Counted from the stretch's first letter, positions 24,218 to 35,249 are shown. The stretch is DNA of 64,000 nt from Sweltsa coloradensis (GCA_024449915.1 JAMZAV010000104.1:124001-188000), one strand, 5' to 3'. Translations and numbers: made by a program. The notes: generated by a model from the letters alone, not told the origin.

Positions 24218-24983
24218 CTAGGAAGCTTCCCAAACGCTTCTTCAGACGCGTTGTTGGATGAGCGAAATTGGTGCATTGAACTGCCATGTGTTCATAAGAA
24301 ATAATTTTTCGATTGCACTCAAATTTCACACGAATATATTAATTCATAAAATTAAGGTTCTGTGAAAAAATCATTACAATCGGATAAAGCATGTAGGTGT
24401 TATAAGTCGAAGAACTTTTTTTTAAATAGAAAAAAAATTGAGATTTTCGTGAGAAATAATTTTTTGATTGCGCTCAAATTTCACAAGAATATATTATTCT
24501 TACAAGGAAGCTTTGCAAACGCTTTTTCAGGCACGTTGTTGTAGGAGCGTAATTGGTGCATTGAGCTGCCATATGATATGCAGATTTTCTGTTGTTTAAA
24601 AATCATTACTGAGTCCAAATCATTTTTAAAAACAAAAAAAATTAAACAATTGTAAAATTGCGATTTTCATAAGAAATAATTTTTCGATTGCGCTCAAATT
24701 TCACACGAATATATTAATTCATAAAATTAAGGTTCTGTGAAAAAGAAAATGTTTAAAAAAATTTTAAAAATCGTAAAATTGCGATTTTCATGAGAAATAA
24801 TTTTTCAGTTTGTGCTCAAAAACGTGGCCGTTCTAAGTTCAGAGATTTCGAAGGCCTCTAGAAAATTTCATCACAATTGGAGTATTGGTTTAGCCGGAAA
24901 CACACAAAAATATAAACGGAAAAAAAAACATTCCGGATTTTTTTCTACAGTGTAGTAAAATGGAATCTTCGCTACGCTCATCC
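24218..24983 (-). mobile_element. HINE-like element(s), overlapping pair
   Basis: Left end CTAGGAAGCTTCCCAAACGC with ACGCGT hairpin and GGATGAGCG; a second, degenerate head at about 24505 (AAGGAAGCTTTGCAAACGC). The common 5' end is CGCTACGCTCATCC at 24970-24983. The bodies are alike, so this is either a tandem pair or one copy inserted in another. Confidence 0.6.
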
Positions 24984-25004
24984 AAATAGCCTTTTGGTTT
25001 AAAG

Positions 25005-25185
25005 TTGCCAATTAAGGTACGCCGCCGCCAAATTTGAGTTTTTGAACGGGGCGTTACTCGAAAACTAAGCGCGTCAGGAATACAAAATTTTCCATAAACA
25101 ATCTACATGTTAGTAAGAGTACGGTAGATTTGCCAAGTTTCAGTAAAATCAAGATGGTCAAGTTTTATTTTCTGGTTGGCTTGAT
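25005..25185 (-). repeat. Interspersed repeat copy 3, partial
   Basis: Reverse complement of the start of 19150-19665: AAACTTGGCAAATCTACC, CTAACATGTAGATTGTTTAT and GCGCTTAGTTTTCGAGTAAC on the - strand. Confidence 0.65.
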
Positions 25186-25719
25186 TGATTGAACGAGTGA
25201 GCGTAGCGAACGTAGTGATTTCCATTCGACTTAAACGGCCCTTACGGTTTTTCTGCGTGCGTGCGTGTGTGTGTGTGTGTGTGTACGTTGAAAATCAGCC
25301 GAATCGCTGAACAGATTGCGCTGAAATTTTAAACAGACATCCGGTACGAGTTTATTAAGAACTGCTAACAAATTCAGCAAGATTCATTGCGATTTAAACC
25401 TACAAGAAATGATAAACTGAAAAATAGACTTCCAATGTTAAGAAATTATTTTAACGACAATGTTTTAGATTTTGAAAATATATTTTTTGTTTGTTTTTCG
25501 CCTGGCCGTGTAATGCCGTGCCCATGCAAGGTCAGTCGAATGTTGGACGTCAAGGTACCCCCAAATTCCGCTTATATGCAATGCATATTTTCACGTATTT
25601 CGTACTGGCTATGTTTACCATAGTAGGCCCTATTGCCACAGATGATGGACTACACTGCGTTATATGCATTTCAAAACATGTTTAATTATTTTTTAAATAC
25701 AATCTAGAAATTACAAAAT

Positions 25720-25788
25720 CTTTCCCGACCAGGGGATTGAACCCACGTCTCCCACATTTCGGCTACAAGGGCGCTTTAGCCAACTAGA
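25720..25788 (-). ncRNA. tRNA-like SINE head
   Basis: On the - strand: AGTTGGCTAAAGCGCC (A-box-like), then GGGAGACGTGGGTTCAATCC (B box GGTTCAATCCC, complement of 25733-25743). No full cloverleaf checked; likely a SINE head or tRNA pseudogene. Confidence 0.6.
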
Positions 25789-25850
25789 CTAGGGAAACGC
25801 CAAAGTCGTAGTAAGACGAGTGAGCGAGTCATGTGGTGAGTACCCGCCGA
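25789..25850 (-). mobile_element. Helentron/HINE 3' end, minus orientation
   Basis: CTAGGGAAACGCCAAAGTCG, then ACGAGTGAGCGAG and TGAGTACCC; the mirror image of the 3' end at 26110-26169. With that end it makes an imperfect inverted pair about 320 bp apart. Confidence 0.6.
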
Positions 25851-27237
25851 GCCGGGAACATTTGCATTTAAGTTTGATAATTATATTCGTATAAATAATA
25901 GGGTATTGGTGGAAATCACTGTGCCGGAGGTTGCTGTTGTTGGCAGTCTTCAACTGAATATTCCGTGTGACTGCCGGGTCTTGCTTAATGGTAGATTGTT
26001 GTTCCGGGAGTTGTGTAAAAGTTTAGGCCATAGTTTAGGCCAAAATGCTCCACTGTAGCCTATGATAGGCTATAGGGAGGTCTAAGGTAAGGGGAAGAAA
26101 AGAAATGTTACCGGGTACTCAACACATGGCTCACTCACTCGTCCAACAACGACTTTGGCGTTTCCCTAGTTTAACATGGAATGACCCTAATGTGCCCTGC
26201 AGAATCCTTGTAAAATCAATGTTAAAAAATAAAATGCTAGTTTATCGTTCCCACTATTATTTTTTTCCATATCAATCTGTTTAATTCATGGAATTAATTG
26301 AACGAGTGAGCGTAGCGAACGGTGTGATTTCCATTCGACTTAATTGGCCCTAATTGTTTTTCTGCGTGCGTGCGTGTGTGTGTGTGTACGTTGAAAATCA
26401 GCCGAATCGCTGAACAGATTGCGCTGAAATTTTAAACAGACATCCGGTACGAGTTTATTGAGAACTGCTAACAAAATCAGCAAGATTCATTGCGATTTAA
26501 ACCTACAAGAAATAATAAACTGAAAAATAGACTTCCAATGTTTAGAAATTATTTTAACGACAATGTTTTGGATTTTGAAAAGATATTTTTTGTTTGTTAT
26601 TTGCCTGGCCGTGAAATGTCGTGCCCAAGGTTTCTAGGCTCTAAATGAGAATGTATTTATTAATTTACTTTCTTATGGACCTTGATCACAGCCTTCCACA
26701 AATAATCAAAGATCCAACCGCCTATGCCTATCATACTGCCCTACTAAGCAAGAAGGCCCTATCTACAAACAACATAGTTTTGAGTAAAATGAACATTAGT
26801 GTTTTTGTTTGTGCTGCAAAGGCCAATTATTTTTTTTAAAAGGCAGTCACTATAATGAAATACTAAAATCAACTGGAATTTATTTATAGGGCTCATAATA
26901 TGATAAGATTGACATTCAATGAGATACTGTAGTTAGGGCTTTTTATCTTAGCAATTCTTTATTTTTGTTGCAAGTTGGTAAAAGAAAAAGCCCTATTTTG
27001 TAGTTATAGCAAATGACAGCACCATGTAGGCTACGTTTTCAGACATTATTTATTTAAAACAGGCATATTATCAGTGGTATCAAGCAAGATACACTCAATA
27101 TTTATTATAGGCCTCACATTCAAAAAGTAGAACCAAATACGACTAAAATCCACACTGCATATTATATAACACAAAATACTTCTCAATTTAATAAATCCGG
27201 AAACACTCCCGTATGTGAAATTGGTTTAAACATAATC

Positions 27238-27314
27238 CATCTCAGCCGGTGGCCTATGGGTTCAGTCATTCGGCAGCCTATCAGGAGATCCGGGTTCGAT
27301 ACCTGGCTGAGATG
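27238..27314 (+). ncRNA. tRNA-like Pol III unit with 10 bp terminal stem
   Basis: CATCTCAGCC (27238-27247) pairs perfectly with GGCTGAGATG (27305-27314). A B box GGTTCGATACC lies at 27293-27303 and a T run (27315-27325) follows as a Pol III terminator. At 77 nt the size fits a tRNA, but a 10 bp end stem is too long for a functional tRNA. A related unit occurs at 36064-36136. Confidence 0.55.
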
Positions 27315-27474
27315 TTTTTTTTTTTAAATTTCCGAATTGTTTTCCGCTTATATACAAAAGATATTGGATCTAAATTTAGGAAAGTTGCCTAATTTTCAAA
27401 TGCACACGAAACAAAGTTATCTTGTTCCATTAAAATTGTATAGAACAGAACTAAGTAGTTGGCCATAACTTAAT

Positions 27475-29173
27475 TCAATCGTCAACATTATCAATAAGAA
27501 CTAGAACGTGATCATTGGCTTCCAAATCTTCCCAAAACTTTCTTCGAATCTGGGGCATCAATGGACATAGCTTTTTTATGATGTCGTCCTTTTTTATTTT
27601 TGGACACCTCTAGCGTTCTCCCTTGCTTCTGGCAATTGAAGAGAGTTCTTCATTTGTTTGGCTGATAAAAAGTTTAGTTCCATTAAGGGCTCATCAAAGT
27701 TATTTCTGTATTGTAGGATTTTATCTCCTTTCGTGGCCGTCACTTGCACCATTTCATTAAGATATGGCCTAGGACGTTGCTTGCAAATTTTGTAGATTGA
27801 TGATTGGTCTTCCCAATCGTAAAAGTAATTTGTTTTCATCACTTTGGTGCACACATTGCCGGAATTGGCTTCATCAACGGCCGTTTTAAAATCATTGAAA
27901 TCGTACTGCTTCCCATTCCGTTTCATTGATTGTTCCACCTGGTGGTGGAAACTGTCGGCGGACATGAATGTGTGGCCGGGCTCAAAGAAATTTACTTCTA
28001 GTGACTGCATTGCAAAGAGATCCGAGTTGACTGCGAAAACAAAGTAAACTGAATAGAGTCCAGTTTTTGTTTTGGCCAGAGCAATTATCAAGCCAAAGCG
28101 TTATGTGGTCTGCATCACGTTGCTTGAGGAAAAATGCATGGAAGGCACTTATGATGTCTTCCTTCTTTCTTCCAGCAATGCCTTCGTGCCAGATTACTGC
28201 AAATGGTTTATGTTCTTGTTTTGATTTTCCCAATGGAACAAAGCTCTCGTTAAGAACAATTATTATTTTGGTAAATACAACTGATTTATATGTGTCCATA
28301 TGTGGCAACATTATCACTTTTTGTAGATCAGCTGAATAAATTACTTTGTTGGGATCTTCCAAAAATGACTTAACATCTTCTTTGTACTTTGAACGTCCAT
28401 TTTTTGCACGATCAATGTGGACTTTCCATTTCTTGCACGTGTCACAATCTGGAACAAGATTTTCTTCTGTATGATTTTCATCATGCTGACCAAACAAGCC
28501 GCATTGCTCGCATTCTTCATGTCCCAACTTTGCAAAAGAAATGTTCATTTTAGCCACAACACTTCTGTTAGAGATCATAGGAACATGTTATCTCCGGATG
28601 TTTAGTCAAAAACTCGTTGTGCATATATTTTATAGTTAATTCAAATGGTAAATATCGTCGGTTTGGTGCATGTTCTCGACGGTAATGAGATACAGTTGGG
28701 TTGAATAACATGATATGCGCCTCAATAACATTTCTATCCACCTTCGAATGGTTGTTGTGGCGTCCTCGAGTGTCGGGCTCAGGACCAAGCACTCCCAGAG
28801 ATGCACTCTTCATAACATTTTTAATAACAGTATTGTTTTCTTTCGTGTATCCCAAGGTTGTTAAGAAAAATGTTTTACAAACACACACTGTTTCCAAATT
28901 GCCGGCTCTTAAGTGATAAGTTAAAGAACTTGTTCGGGATGAGATTTCTCCTGTTGTACGTCTCTTTACTGATGTGCTGGAAACATTGTTAAAAATAAAT
29001 GATCGTTGATCGCTCCAAGACATACGCCAAAAATGTGAATGAATATGGGATCGCTGGTCCTCTGAAATCATGGATGAACACTTTTTTCTGCAATGTTCAC
29101 ATGGTGGAAGCAATGGATGCTTTTCTTGAACATGTGCTGCCTGAACCCTGTGTGTGTGTGTGTACATGTACAT
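27475..29173 (-). pseudogene. Putative transposase-like protein (DUF7869-like), frameshifted
   Basis: Four consecutive frame pieces on the - strand read as one protein. 29173-28568: a C-x2-C-x3-C motif (CEHCRKKC) and VCKTFFLTTLGY. 28578-27982: CxxC pairs (EECEQCGLFG, CDTCKKW), then HEGIAGRKKEDII and LWLDNCSGQNKNW. 28091-27594: the following helical region. 27596-27475: KKDDIIKKLCPLMPQIRRKF and the stop. The WHEGIAGR and DNCSGQNKN motifs recall, from memory, the DUF7869 family found in many invertebrate genomes, thought to have an RNase H-like fold. At least three frameshifts make it inactive as assembled. The start may lie upstream of 29173, where a GT microsatellite begins. It is enclosed by TIRs, which suggests a transposase role; that role is inference. 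Confidence 0.75.
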
Positions 29174-29679
29174 GTGTACATAGGGCTTTCTTGCCTAGTA
29201 TTGTCACTTAGGGCGTTTTAACTTAGCAAATGCTAATAATTTTGTAGTTAGGGCAAATTACATGACATAATTCACCTATCTAGAGCGAAGTTAGGGCTTT
29301 CTAGCTTAGCACATTAGATAGGAAATGAAAATCTGCAACTTTTGATACTATGGGCTTAAAAAGACCCAAAAGTGTAGTTAGGGCCTTCTTGCTTAGTAGG
29401 GCAGGGTCTTGTATATTTTGTTGTTTGTGTCAACAACAATCCGAACATCGCCGCCATCTTTTGGTCTGGCTTCCCTCAGTTCGTGAAATATTTGCATTTT
29501 ATTAAAAGTGAATTGAAGTATTTGTAATTGATATTTTATTGAGTTATCAATCAAATTACTATAGCCGGAAGTATCCTATAGTGGCTCGTGTATTTACTTT
29601 GTAAGTTATCGGATGTGTTGACGTATATTCCCTGTTATTTATTTCGTCATTGGTTTGCATGTATTCTCTCTGAAGGCCT

Positions 29680-30005
29680 AGGCCTAGGTCTGTCCAGCAC
29701 GGTTGTGTACCGTCCATAATAACCCTTCTTTCCTCCCCCTACCCGTGTCTGGTTCTGACCAGCATGGGATTTTCCTCCCCACATCCCCTATAGGTTAGAA
29801 CAACTCGTGGCTGGTTCTGTCCAGTACCTTTTCCTCCCATTGTCCGTGATTGGTTCTGTCCAGCACGGTTATGTACCGTCCATAATAACCCTCCTTTCCT
29901 CCCCCTACCCGTGGCTGGTTCTGTCCAGCACAATTGTGTCCTTTCCACAATCCCCTCTGGGCTAGACTGACGCATTGTGACCTAACGGTTGACGCGATAT
30001 TAAAC
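29680..30005 (+). repeat. Minisatellite-like repeats in the Helentron leader
   Basis: About 170 bp units with CCGTGGCTGGTTCTGTCCAG, CACGGTTGTGTACCGTCCAT, AATAACCCTCCTTTCCTCCC repeat at 29690 and 29860. The same words recur at 32240-32350 and inverted at 33904-34030, always with ACCTAACGGT or ACCTAATGGT. These belong to the noncoding part of the rolling-circle family. Confidence 0.65.
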
Positions 30006-30179
30006 CAAATAAACCATTTTTTTTCATTCTTAACCCTCCCCCTCGCTTCCCGCCTGTGGCCGGTTGTGTCCAACACGTGACTGTCCGACCCACACTAGGA
30101 CAGTGTGGTGCAATTAACTGGTTTTGTAAATTTGTTTCTTTGTATATTATATTACTTTTGTAACTAGTTACACTTCGTA

Positions 30180-30452
30180 ATGGAGAACGCCAATAACTTA
30201 AAACCAAATAGAAAACGGAAAAAGCAATCTGACAAAACGAAACGTGTTAATAGTGCTAAACGCGTGCGTGTAAGTCGTGCTAACGAAACTATTACTGAGA
30301 CTCTTCAGAGAAAAGAGGAAAACTCTGAACGTGAAGCTATTAGACGTTCACATTGAAAGTCCAGCCGAAAATCTCCAGAGAAAAGAGGACAACTCTAAAC
30401 GTGAAGCTGCAAGACGTTCACTTGAAAGTCCAGCCGAAAATCTCCAGAGTTA
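30180..30452 (+). pseudogene. Helentron N-terminal coding piece, frameshifted
   Basis: ATG at 30180 opens a basic stretch (MENANNLKPNRKRKKQSDK) followed by two tandem copies of a QRKEENSEREAIRRS-like unit separated by SPAENL. Such basic, repeated N-terminal segments precede the Rep domain of Helitron-family proteins. One extra base near 30350 breaks the frame between the two repeats. Directly after the second repeat the sequence changes into the last helicase motifs of 30456-31610, so the HUH nuclease and most of the helicase have been deleted. Assignment is by context and resemblance. Confidence 0.45.
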
Positions 30453-30455
30453 AAT

Positions 30456-31610
30456 GTTTACGTTAAATGTACTCGGCAACAGATTCCCTTACAACTTGCA
30501 TGGTCTATTACTATTCATAAATGCCAAGGAATGACTCTTGATTCAGCAGTTGTGGGACTTGGCACAAAAGAGTTTGCTGTAGGCATGAGTTTCGTTGCTT
30601 TGTCTAGAGTAAGAGCTTTGACAGATTTGTTAATAGACCCATCCTTTCCATTCGAGAGAATAAACTCTCTCAGATTATCTAGATCATTACAACAAAGAAA
30701 GCTTGAGCAAACAAGGCTTGAGTCAATGGCTTTTGGACCTAAAGACGTCTGCAATAAAACTTTTTCTCAAGATGTGACCAAACCGTTGACTATCAAAAAG
30801 CCGAAACCTGTCTTCATTCAAACATTGCCTCCAGATAAAATAGTTAAGACTAAACCATTATTTACCAACGATGTGGTGCATTCAAAAGTTAGAACCGTTC
30901 TCAATCAAATAAGATATGCGTGTAGGCGCGGCATTACGAATGTCAATGCAACTTTAACTGAACACTCGGGTTTGATTGAGTTTGCCTGTTCTAAACTTGA
31001 CTTGATGCCACTTCAAACTCTTGAAACAGGTAATTTTCAACCTCTATCAAGGGCAGGTGAGTTTATTCCTTGCTTTGCGAACGAATTGTCGAGAGTGTTG
31101 ACATCCGGAAGTGGCAATTGCTTGTACAATGCGATATCGCTTAGTTTGAAAGGCTGCGAGGATTGGGCCCCTGTGTTACGCATGCTCGCTGCTCGGTCCT
31201 TCTTCGAACATAGAGTCTATTTCGAAAAGATGATTCTAAGTGACGGTGATCCATGGAATGTAATTAGCTTCATTGATTCAGCTTCTCGTCTTACAAATTG
31301 GGGTACATCAATGCACATACAGGCACTTTCCATTGCGCTGCATCGACCAATTTTTTGCTACCAACATTTCGTCAAAAGTGGTCCTTATATGAATTTATCA
31401 TCAATCGAGTTTAAGACTGGCTTGTACTCAGGCAGAATACGTGTGGGAAACCATTTAAAGTACTTTGGCCATAACGTATACACCGAAGATCAAACAGCAA
31501 TAAACATATATCTTCACGACGACCATTTTGAGGCATTGTTAAAAAAGACATCTTTCTGGTCGAAGTTCGAACCAAACACGCTCGCATACCCAACTGTTGA
31601 TAATGCATGA
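30456..31610 (+). pseudogene. Helitron/Helentron helicase C-terminus fused to OTU protease domain
   Basis: The frame starts in QIPLQLAWSITIHKCQGMTL (Pif1-family helicase motif V region, about 30477-30536) and continues with VALSRVRALTDLLI (motif VI). Counting from the Met at 30531, residues 185-340 form an OTU-type cysteine protease fold: GSGNCLYNAISLSL with catalytic Cys197, and DHFEALL with the likely catalytic His332. The usual Asp of DGNC is Ser here. Helentrons, unlike classical plant Helitrons, often carry an OTU domain, so this supports the family call made from the termini. The 360-codon frame is intact, but the front two thirds of the protein are missing. Strand and position agree with the element at 26300-32437. 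Confidence 0.8.
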
Positions 31611-32120
31611 TTTAGATAACTTTAAACCAACATAGTGACCCACCTATAACCATTATCTGTTATTTGTCATAGTATAAAGACTTTTTAGTTCAATTCAATT
31701 TGCATGTCTTTTTGTCTCAATTATTATGATTTACATTCAGATTACTATTGCCCTAAGTAAATGATTTTCAATAACATCACTAACGAAACAACATGGCAAA
31801 CGGTATTATTTAAAAACGGTGGTGGGTGGAACTCAAATACAGCAACGTCCTCGTCGTGAGTTCCGGATACTGGAAATATTATAATATGTTTATATCGTTT
31901 CTTGCTAATAGCTGTATGAATGGGTCAACCAAATCCAATCTACAATCTTGTTTATGCATTATGCAATATGGCGCATAATAGCATTTCGTTTTACGTACCC
32001 TTACACCAACTTAAATCAAAATCCTTTAATTTATACATAATATCAATCAACTCAAATGTAAACTGCTTTGTTGCTTTGCTACACTGCAAATTGCTCGTTA
32101 TCATGGAAGATTTTAACTCC
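31611..32120 (+). other. Helentron 3' region, no gene seen
   Basis: AT-rich sequence between the OTU stop codon and the shared GAGCTCTGGCAGTCGT block. No coding signal. Confidence 0.4.
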
Positions 32121-32437
32121 CCGTAACTGGAGGCGAGCTCTGGCAGTCGTTTCGAGGACCTTTCCTCCTTACCTTGACCACCACCCCAACGACTACAGCC
32201 AAAACAACACGATGATGATAACAAACGATGGCTACCATGACATGATCACTCCCCCTTTCCTCCCCTACCCGTGGCTGATTCTGACCAACATTGGACTTTC
32301 CTCCCACATCCCCTAAGCTAGAGTGGCGCATTAGGACCTAATGGTCAGCCTTAGATATGAGGAGGAAACAGAATGTTACCGGGTACTCTACACATGGCTC
32401 ACTCACTCGTTTAGCAACGACTTTGGCGTTTCCCTAG

Positions 32438-33087
32438 TATTACAACAATTGTTTTGTTTTTTATTTCCGATACGAAAATGAAAGAAAAACTGGTGTGGGT
32501 TTGGGCATGTGTTGATTCTCCAAACTAAGTGTCACGTGTCGCCACAATCACAAGTAATGGCATAAATTAATCTTTTGAATTTTGTCTCACATTGAAACAA
32601 AACTAATGTAAATAAGAAACTATCTGCCATTTCATTGCTAGCTACAACATTCATATTACATGAACATTAAGGTAATGGTGAATGGTGATGTACCTAGTAT
32701 CTTTTGAAAGAAAAAGTTGAAAAAGTTTACCAGAATCCATAGAAATAAATGTTTTAATATGTTTTTTGAGGTGTATAATAATTAACAACTAACTAGAAAC
32801 TTGACAACAATCACCTACAATGTGTACAAAAAGCAAATCTTCAGTTCTCTAGATATTTTACATTCCATTAATTGGTATCGGGGGTTGAAATTAAAATTTT
32901 TGGCCACCAGCAATAGTCCTCTAGCCCAAGAGCATTTTTACTAGCCCGCAATCAAATACCGGTAGGTCATATTGATGTAAAACGATCATAAGTGAATGTT
33001 TTAAGTCACAATATCCGCCGGGTTTGTCGAGTGGGTGTGGGGAACTAGGGAGCGACCGGAAACGATTTTTCACTATAATAATAATAA
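32438..33087. other. No gene seen; HINE fragment
   Basis: Includes a + strand fragment of the HINE interior near 32700-32770 (AAAGTTGAAAAAGTTTACCA and GAATCCATAGAAATAAATG) and a GGTTGAAATTAAAATTTTTG segment of unknown origin. No ORF. Confidence 0.4.
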
Positions 33088-33827
33088 CTAGGAAAACGCT
33101 AAAGTTGATGCCGCGTTGATGGATGAGCGTTTTTGTAAGTTTTTAGTTTGCGTGGGACCACTTTTCCTTTGCAAGTGCTTTGTGAAAGCATTGTAGGTGA
33201 TTGTTGTCATGTTTCAATTGTTACTTCTTAATATTGATATTATAAACATCAAAAAACTCATTAAAACCTTTATTCTATGGATTCTGACTAACTTTTTCAA
33301 CTTTTTCTTTCAAAAAGCAATACATAACCTTGACTTTAATGTCCATGTGAAATATGAACGTTGTAGCCCAACCCATTTCGTCAGAATCGGCCCCAATGTC
33401 ACGAAAATATCGCACCAAAAATCGAAAAAAATCGTAAATGTACGTTTATTTGATGGATTCTGGTTAACTTTTTCATTTTTTTTTCACAAGGTACTGCATC
33501 ACCATAATCTTAATGTCCATGTAAAATATGAACTTTGTAGCCCCACCCGTTTGGTCAGAATCGGCCCAAATGTCACGAAAATATCGCACTAAAAATAAAA
33601 ATAAATCGTAAAAGTGTGATATTCATGAGAAATATTTCTTCAATTGTACCCAAAAACGTGGCACGTCTAAGTTCAGAGATTTCGAAGGTCCCCTTCAATT
33701 TTCATCAAGATCGCTAATGCCGTTTGCCCGGAATCGTGCGAACAAACAGACAAAAAAAAAAAAAAAAAACATTGGAGCTAAATTTTTTGAGGGGTCAGTG
33801 AAATTGAAGTTTTCGCTTCGCTCATCC
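33088..33827 (-). mobile_element. HINE-like element, complete
   Basis: CTAGGAAAACGCTAAAGTTG at the 3' end (left), hairpin AACGC..GCGTT, subterminal GGATGAGCG, two internal units with GTAGCCCCACCCGTTTGGTC (the first has CCAACCCATTTCGTC), and 5' end CGCTTCGCTCATCC. 740 bp, no ORF; a short A run near 33752. Confidence 0.7.
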
Positions 33828-33903
33828 AATAATAATCTTTATTTACCTTTGTTAACAACCATAAAGATTGTGTCAAAAAAGATTTTTTTGGTTTATTTGG
33901 ATT

Positions 33904-34152
33904 AAGGACGCGTCAACCGTTAGGTCATAATGCACCACTCTAGCCTAAGGGGGAAGGGAGTGGGGAGGAGGGGCCCATGCTGGTCAGAACCAGCCACGGG
34001 TAAGGGGAGGAAGGGGGGTTTCTCACGTCGCGGTCGTCATCGTCTTTGTCATCTTTCGTTGTGTCATTGTCATCGTCGCCGGGGAGTCGTCAAGGGAAGG
34101 GGGCAAGGTCCCCGACGACGATTGCCAGAGCTCTCCTCTAGTGTCGGGGAGT
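33904..34152 (-). mobile_element. Helentron 3' noncoding fragment
   Basis: Inverted match to 32120-32350: CGTTAGGTCATAATGCACCA, GGTCAGAACCAGCCACGGGT, and GATTGCCAGAGCTCTCCTCT. Terminal CCTAG is not included. Confidence 0.6.
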
Positions 34153-34459
34153 AAGATACTCCGCTCTTTCTAGCTGCTGTTTGTGAGGTGGACTTTTTCT
34201 CATAGATATCTTAACACCTATAGTAGGCCAATTATATGGGATGTCTATGCTTTTTCTCTTGAATCGCCTTTTACGATTAGCAGAGCCATGCTATGGGCCA
34301 ATTCAACCCCGGGCCCAGAACATGATGGCTAAGCTGCTTATTCTGTCACTGTCAGTGTCATGTAGGCTAGTGCAACATAACATCTAGTTGTGGGTGCTTT
34401 CAAGAATAAATTTGTTTGTAATTGTATGTACCGCATCTGTGTACTGTTCTGTGAACGAA

Positions 34460-35000
34460 GTAGTCACACGCATGCCCTCTCGTAAACTTCTGTTAGCCTG
34501 ATACACAATCCTGAATTTAAGCACATTTTCGCTGCTGTTTGGTGGTGTTGTACGTACGGTTTGGGTTAGTCGGCTGTCCGAGTCGATAGTCCCTTAACAA
34601 TCGATAGTTTTTATCGATTAGTCGATATTCTTAATCGATAGTGTATATCGATTAGTCGATACAAAGTCGGCCGCTCCGAGGTCGCATGCACTCAAGTATA
34701 ATAGAGCTCAGTGAAGCACTCTCGTAAACTTCTGCTCGCCTGATACACAATTCTGAATTTAAGCAAATTTTCGTCGCTGTTGGGTGGTTTGGTGTGGTGT
34801 GGGTTGGTCGACCGTCTGAATCGATAGTTCCTTAATCGATAGTGTATATCGATTAGTCGAATGTCCCGTAATAATCGATAGTGTATATCGATTAGTCGAA
34901 TGTCCCGTAATAATCGATAGTGTATATCGATTAGTCGATAGTCCTTAAATAATCGATAGTTTATATCGATTAGTCGATACAAAGTCGACCAATCTGGTCG
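34460..35000. repeat. Tandem duplication with ATCGAT palindromic minisatellite
   Basis: Two adjacent units (about 34465-34690 and 34716-34992) share CTCTCGTAAACTTCTG, CTGATACACAATYCTGAATTTAAGC and a tail of palindromic ATCGATAGTGTATATCGATT units. The second copy has more units (three to four, about 39 bp each, joined by AGTCGAATGTCCCGTAATA). The long antisense frame here (RLIDIHYRL repeats) is a product of the minisatellite. Confidence 0.8.
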
Positions 35001-35249
35001 CAAAAAATCGCTCAGATGCCACGTATAGTTACTAGTTCTCACAACAGATCGCGCATACTGTATCAAACATAGTATCAAACGCTGCAATCTAGTTCTTGTG
35101 TTATCTCAAGAGAGCGCGCTGCAAGTAGTGCGTGGGGCGTGAATCGTTAGGCCGACTTTGCTAACCCTTTCCCCCACCACCGCGCCCACGGCCGCTTGCG
35201 ATGCCATATACACGTTTATAGGCGGGCATCGTTCACAGTGCGTTGTTGC

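Larger units (their letters stand above)
25191..26169 (+). mobile_element. Short Helentron-type element (HINE)
   Basis: The 5' end is GAACGAGTGAGCGTAGCGAA preceded by T; the 3' end is AACGACTTTGGCGTTTCCCTAG followed by T, with the subterminal CTCACTCACTCGTCC inverted to the 5' end. The first 370 bp are nearly identical to the start of the larger element at 26300-32437, with the same GT microsatellite. A tRNA-like segment (25720-25788) and a second, minus-oriented CCTAG end (25789-25850) are nested inside. Confidence 0.7.
26736..29404 (-). mobile_element. TIR transposon with DNCSGQNKN-type gene
   Basis: Inverted termini CTGCCCTACTAAGCAAGAAG-GCCCTA (26736-26761) and their complement (29379-29404) match at every position, then differ by one base in the next few. 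Subterminal GTTAGGGCTTT.T..CTTAGC words recur at 26936, 29209, 29289 and 29379. The only long gene inside is the broken frame at 27475-29173. A target duplication is not evident. A tRNA-like unit (27238-27314) lies between the gene's 3' end and the left terminus. Confidence 0.75.
26300..32437 (+). mobile_element. Helentron-type rolling-circle element, internally deleted and interrupted
   Basis: 5' end GAACGAGTGAGCGTAGCGAA (preceded by T), 3' end ...TCACTCGTTTAGCAACGACT TTGGCGTTTCCCTAG (followed by T). Inside are a short N-terminal coding piece (30180-30452) and a helicase-OTU piece (30456-31610), the layout of a Helentron with the Rep/HUH and helicase core lost. A 2.7 kb TIR transposon (26736-29404) is inserted near the 5' end. 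Without it the element is about 3.5 kb. Confidence 0.65.

Noticed and set aside
25261..25284. GT dinucleotide run as a separate feature of interest
   Set aside because: It is an internal part of both Helentron copies (also near 26371), so not an independent locus.
34692..35087. 131-codon antisense frame with RLIDIHYRL repeats
   Set aside because: The repeated peptide is only the translation of the ATCGATA minisatellite.
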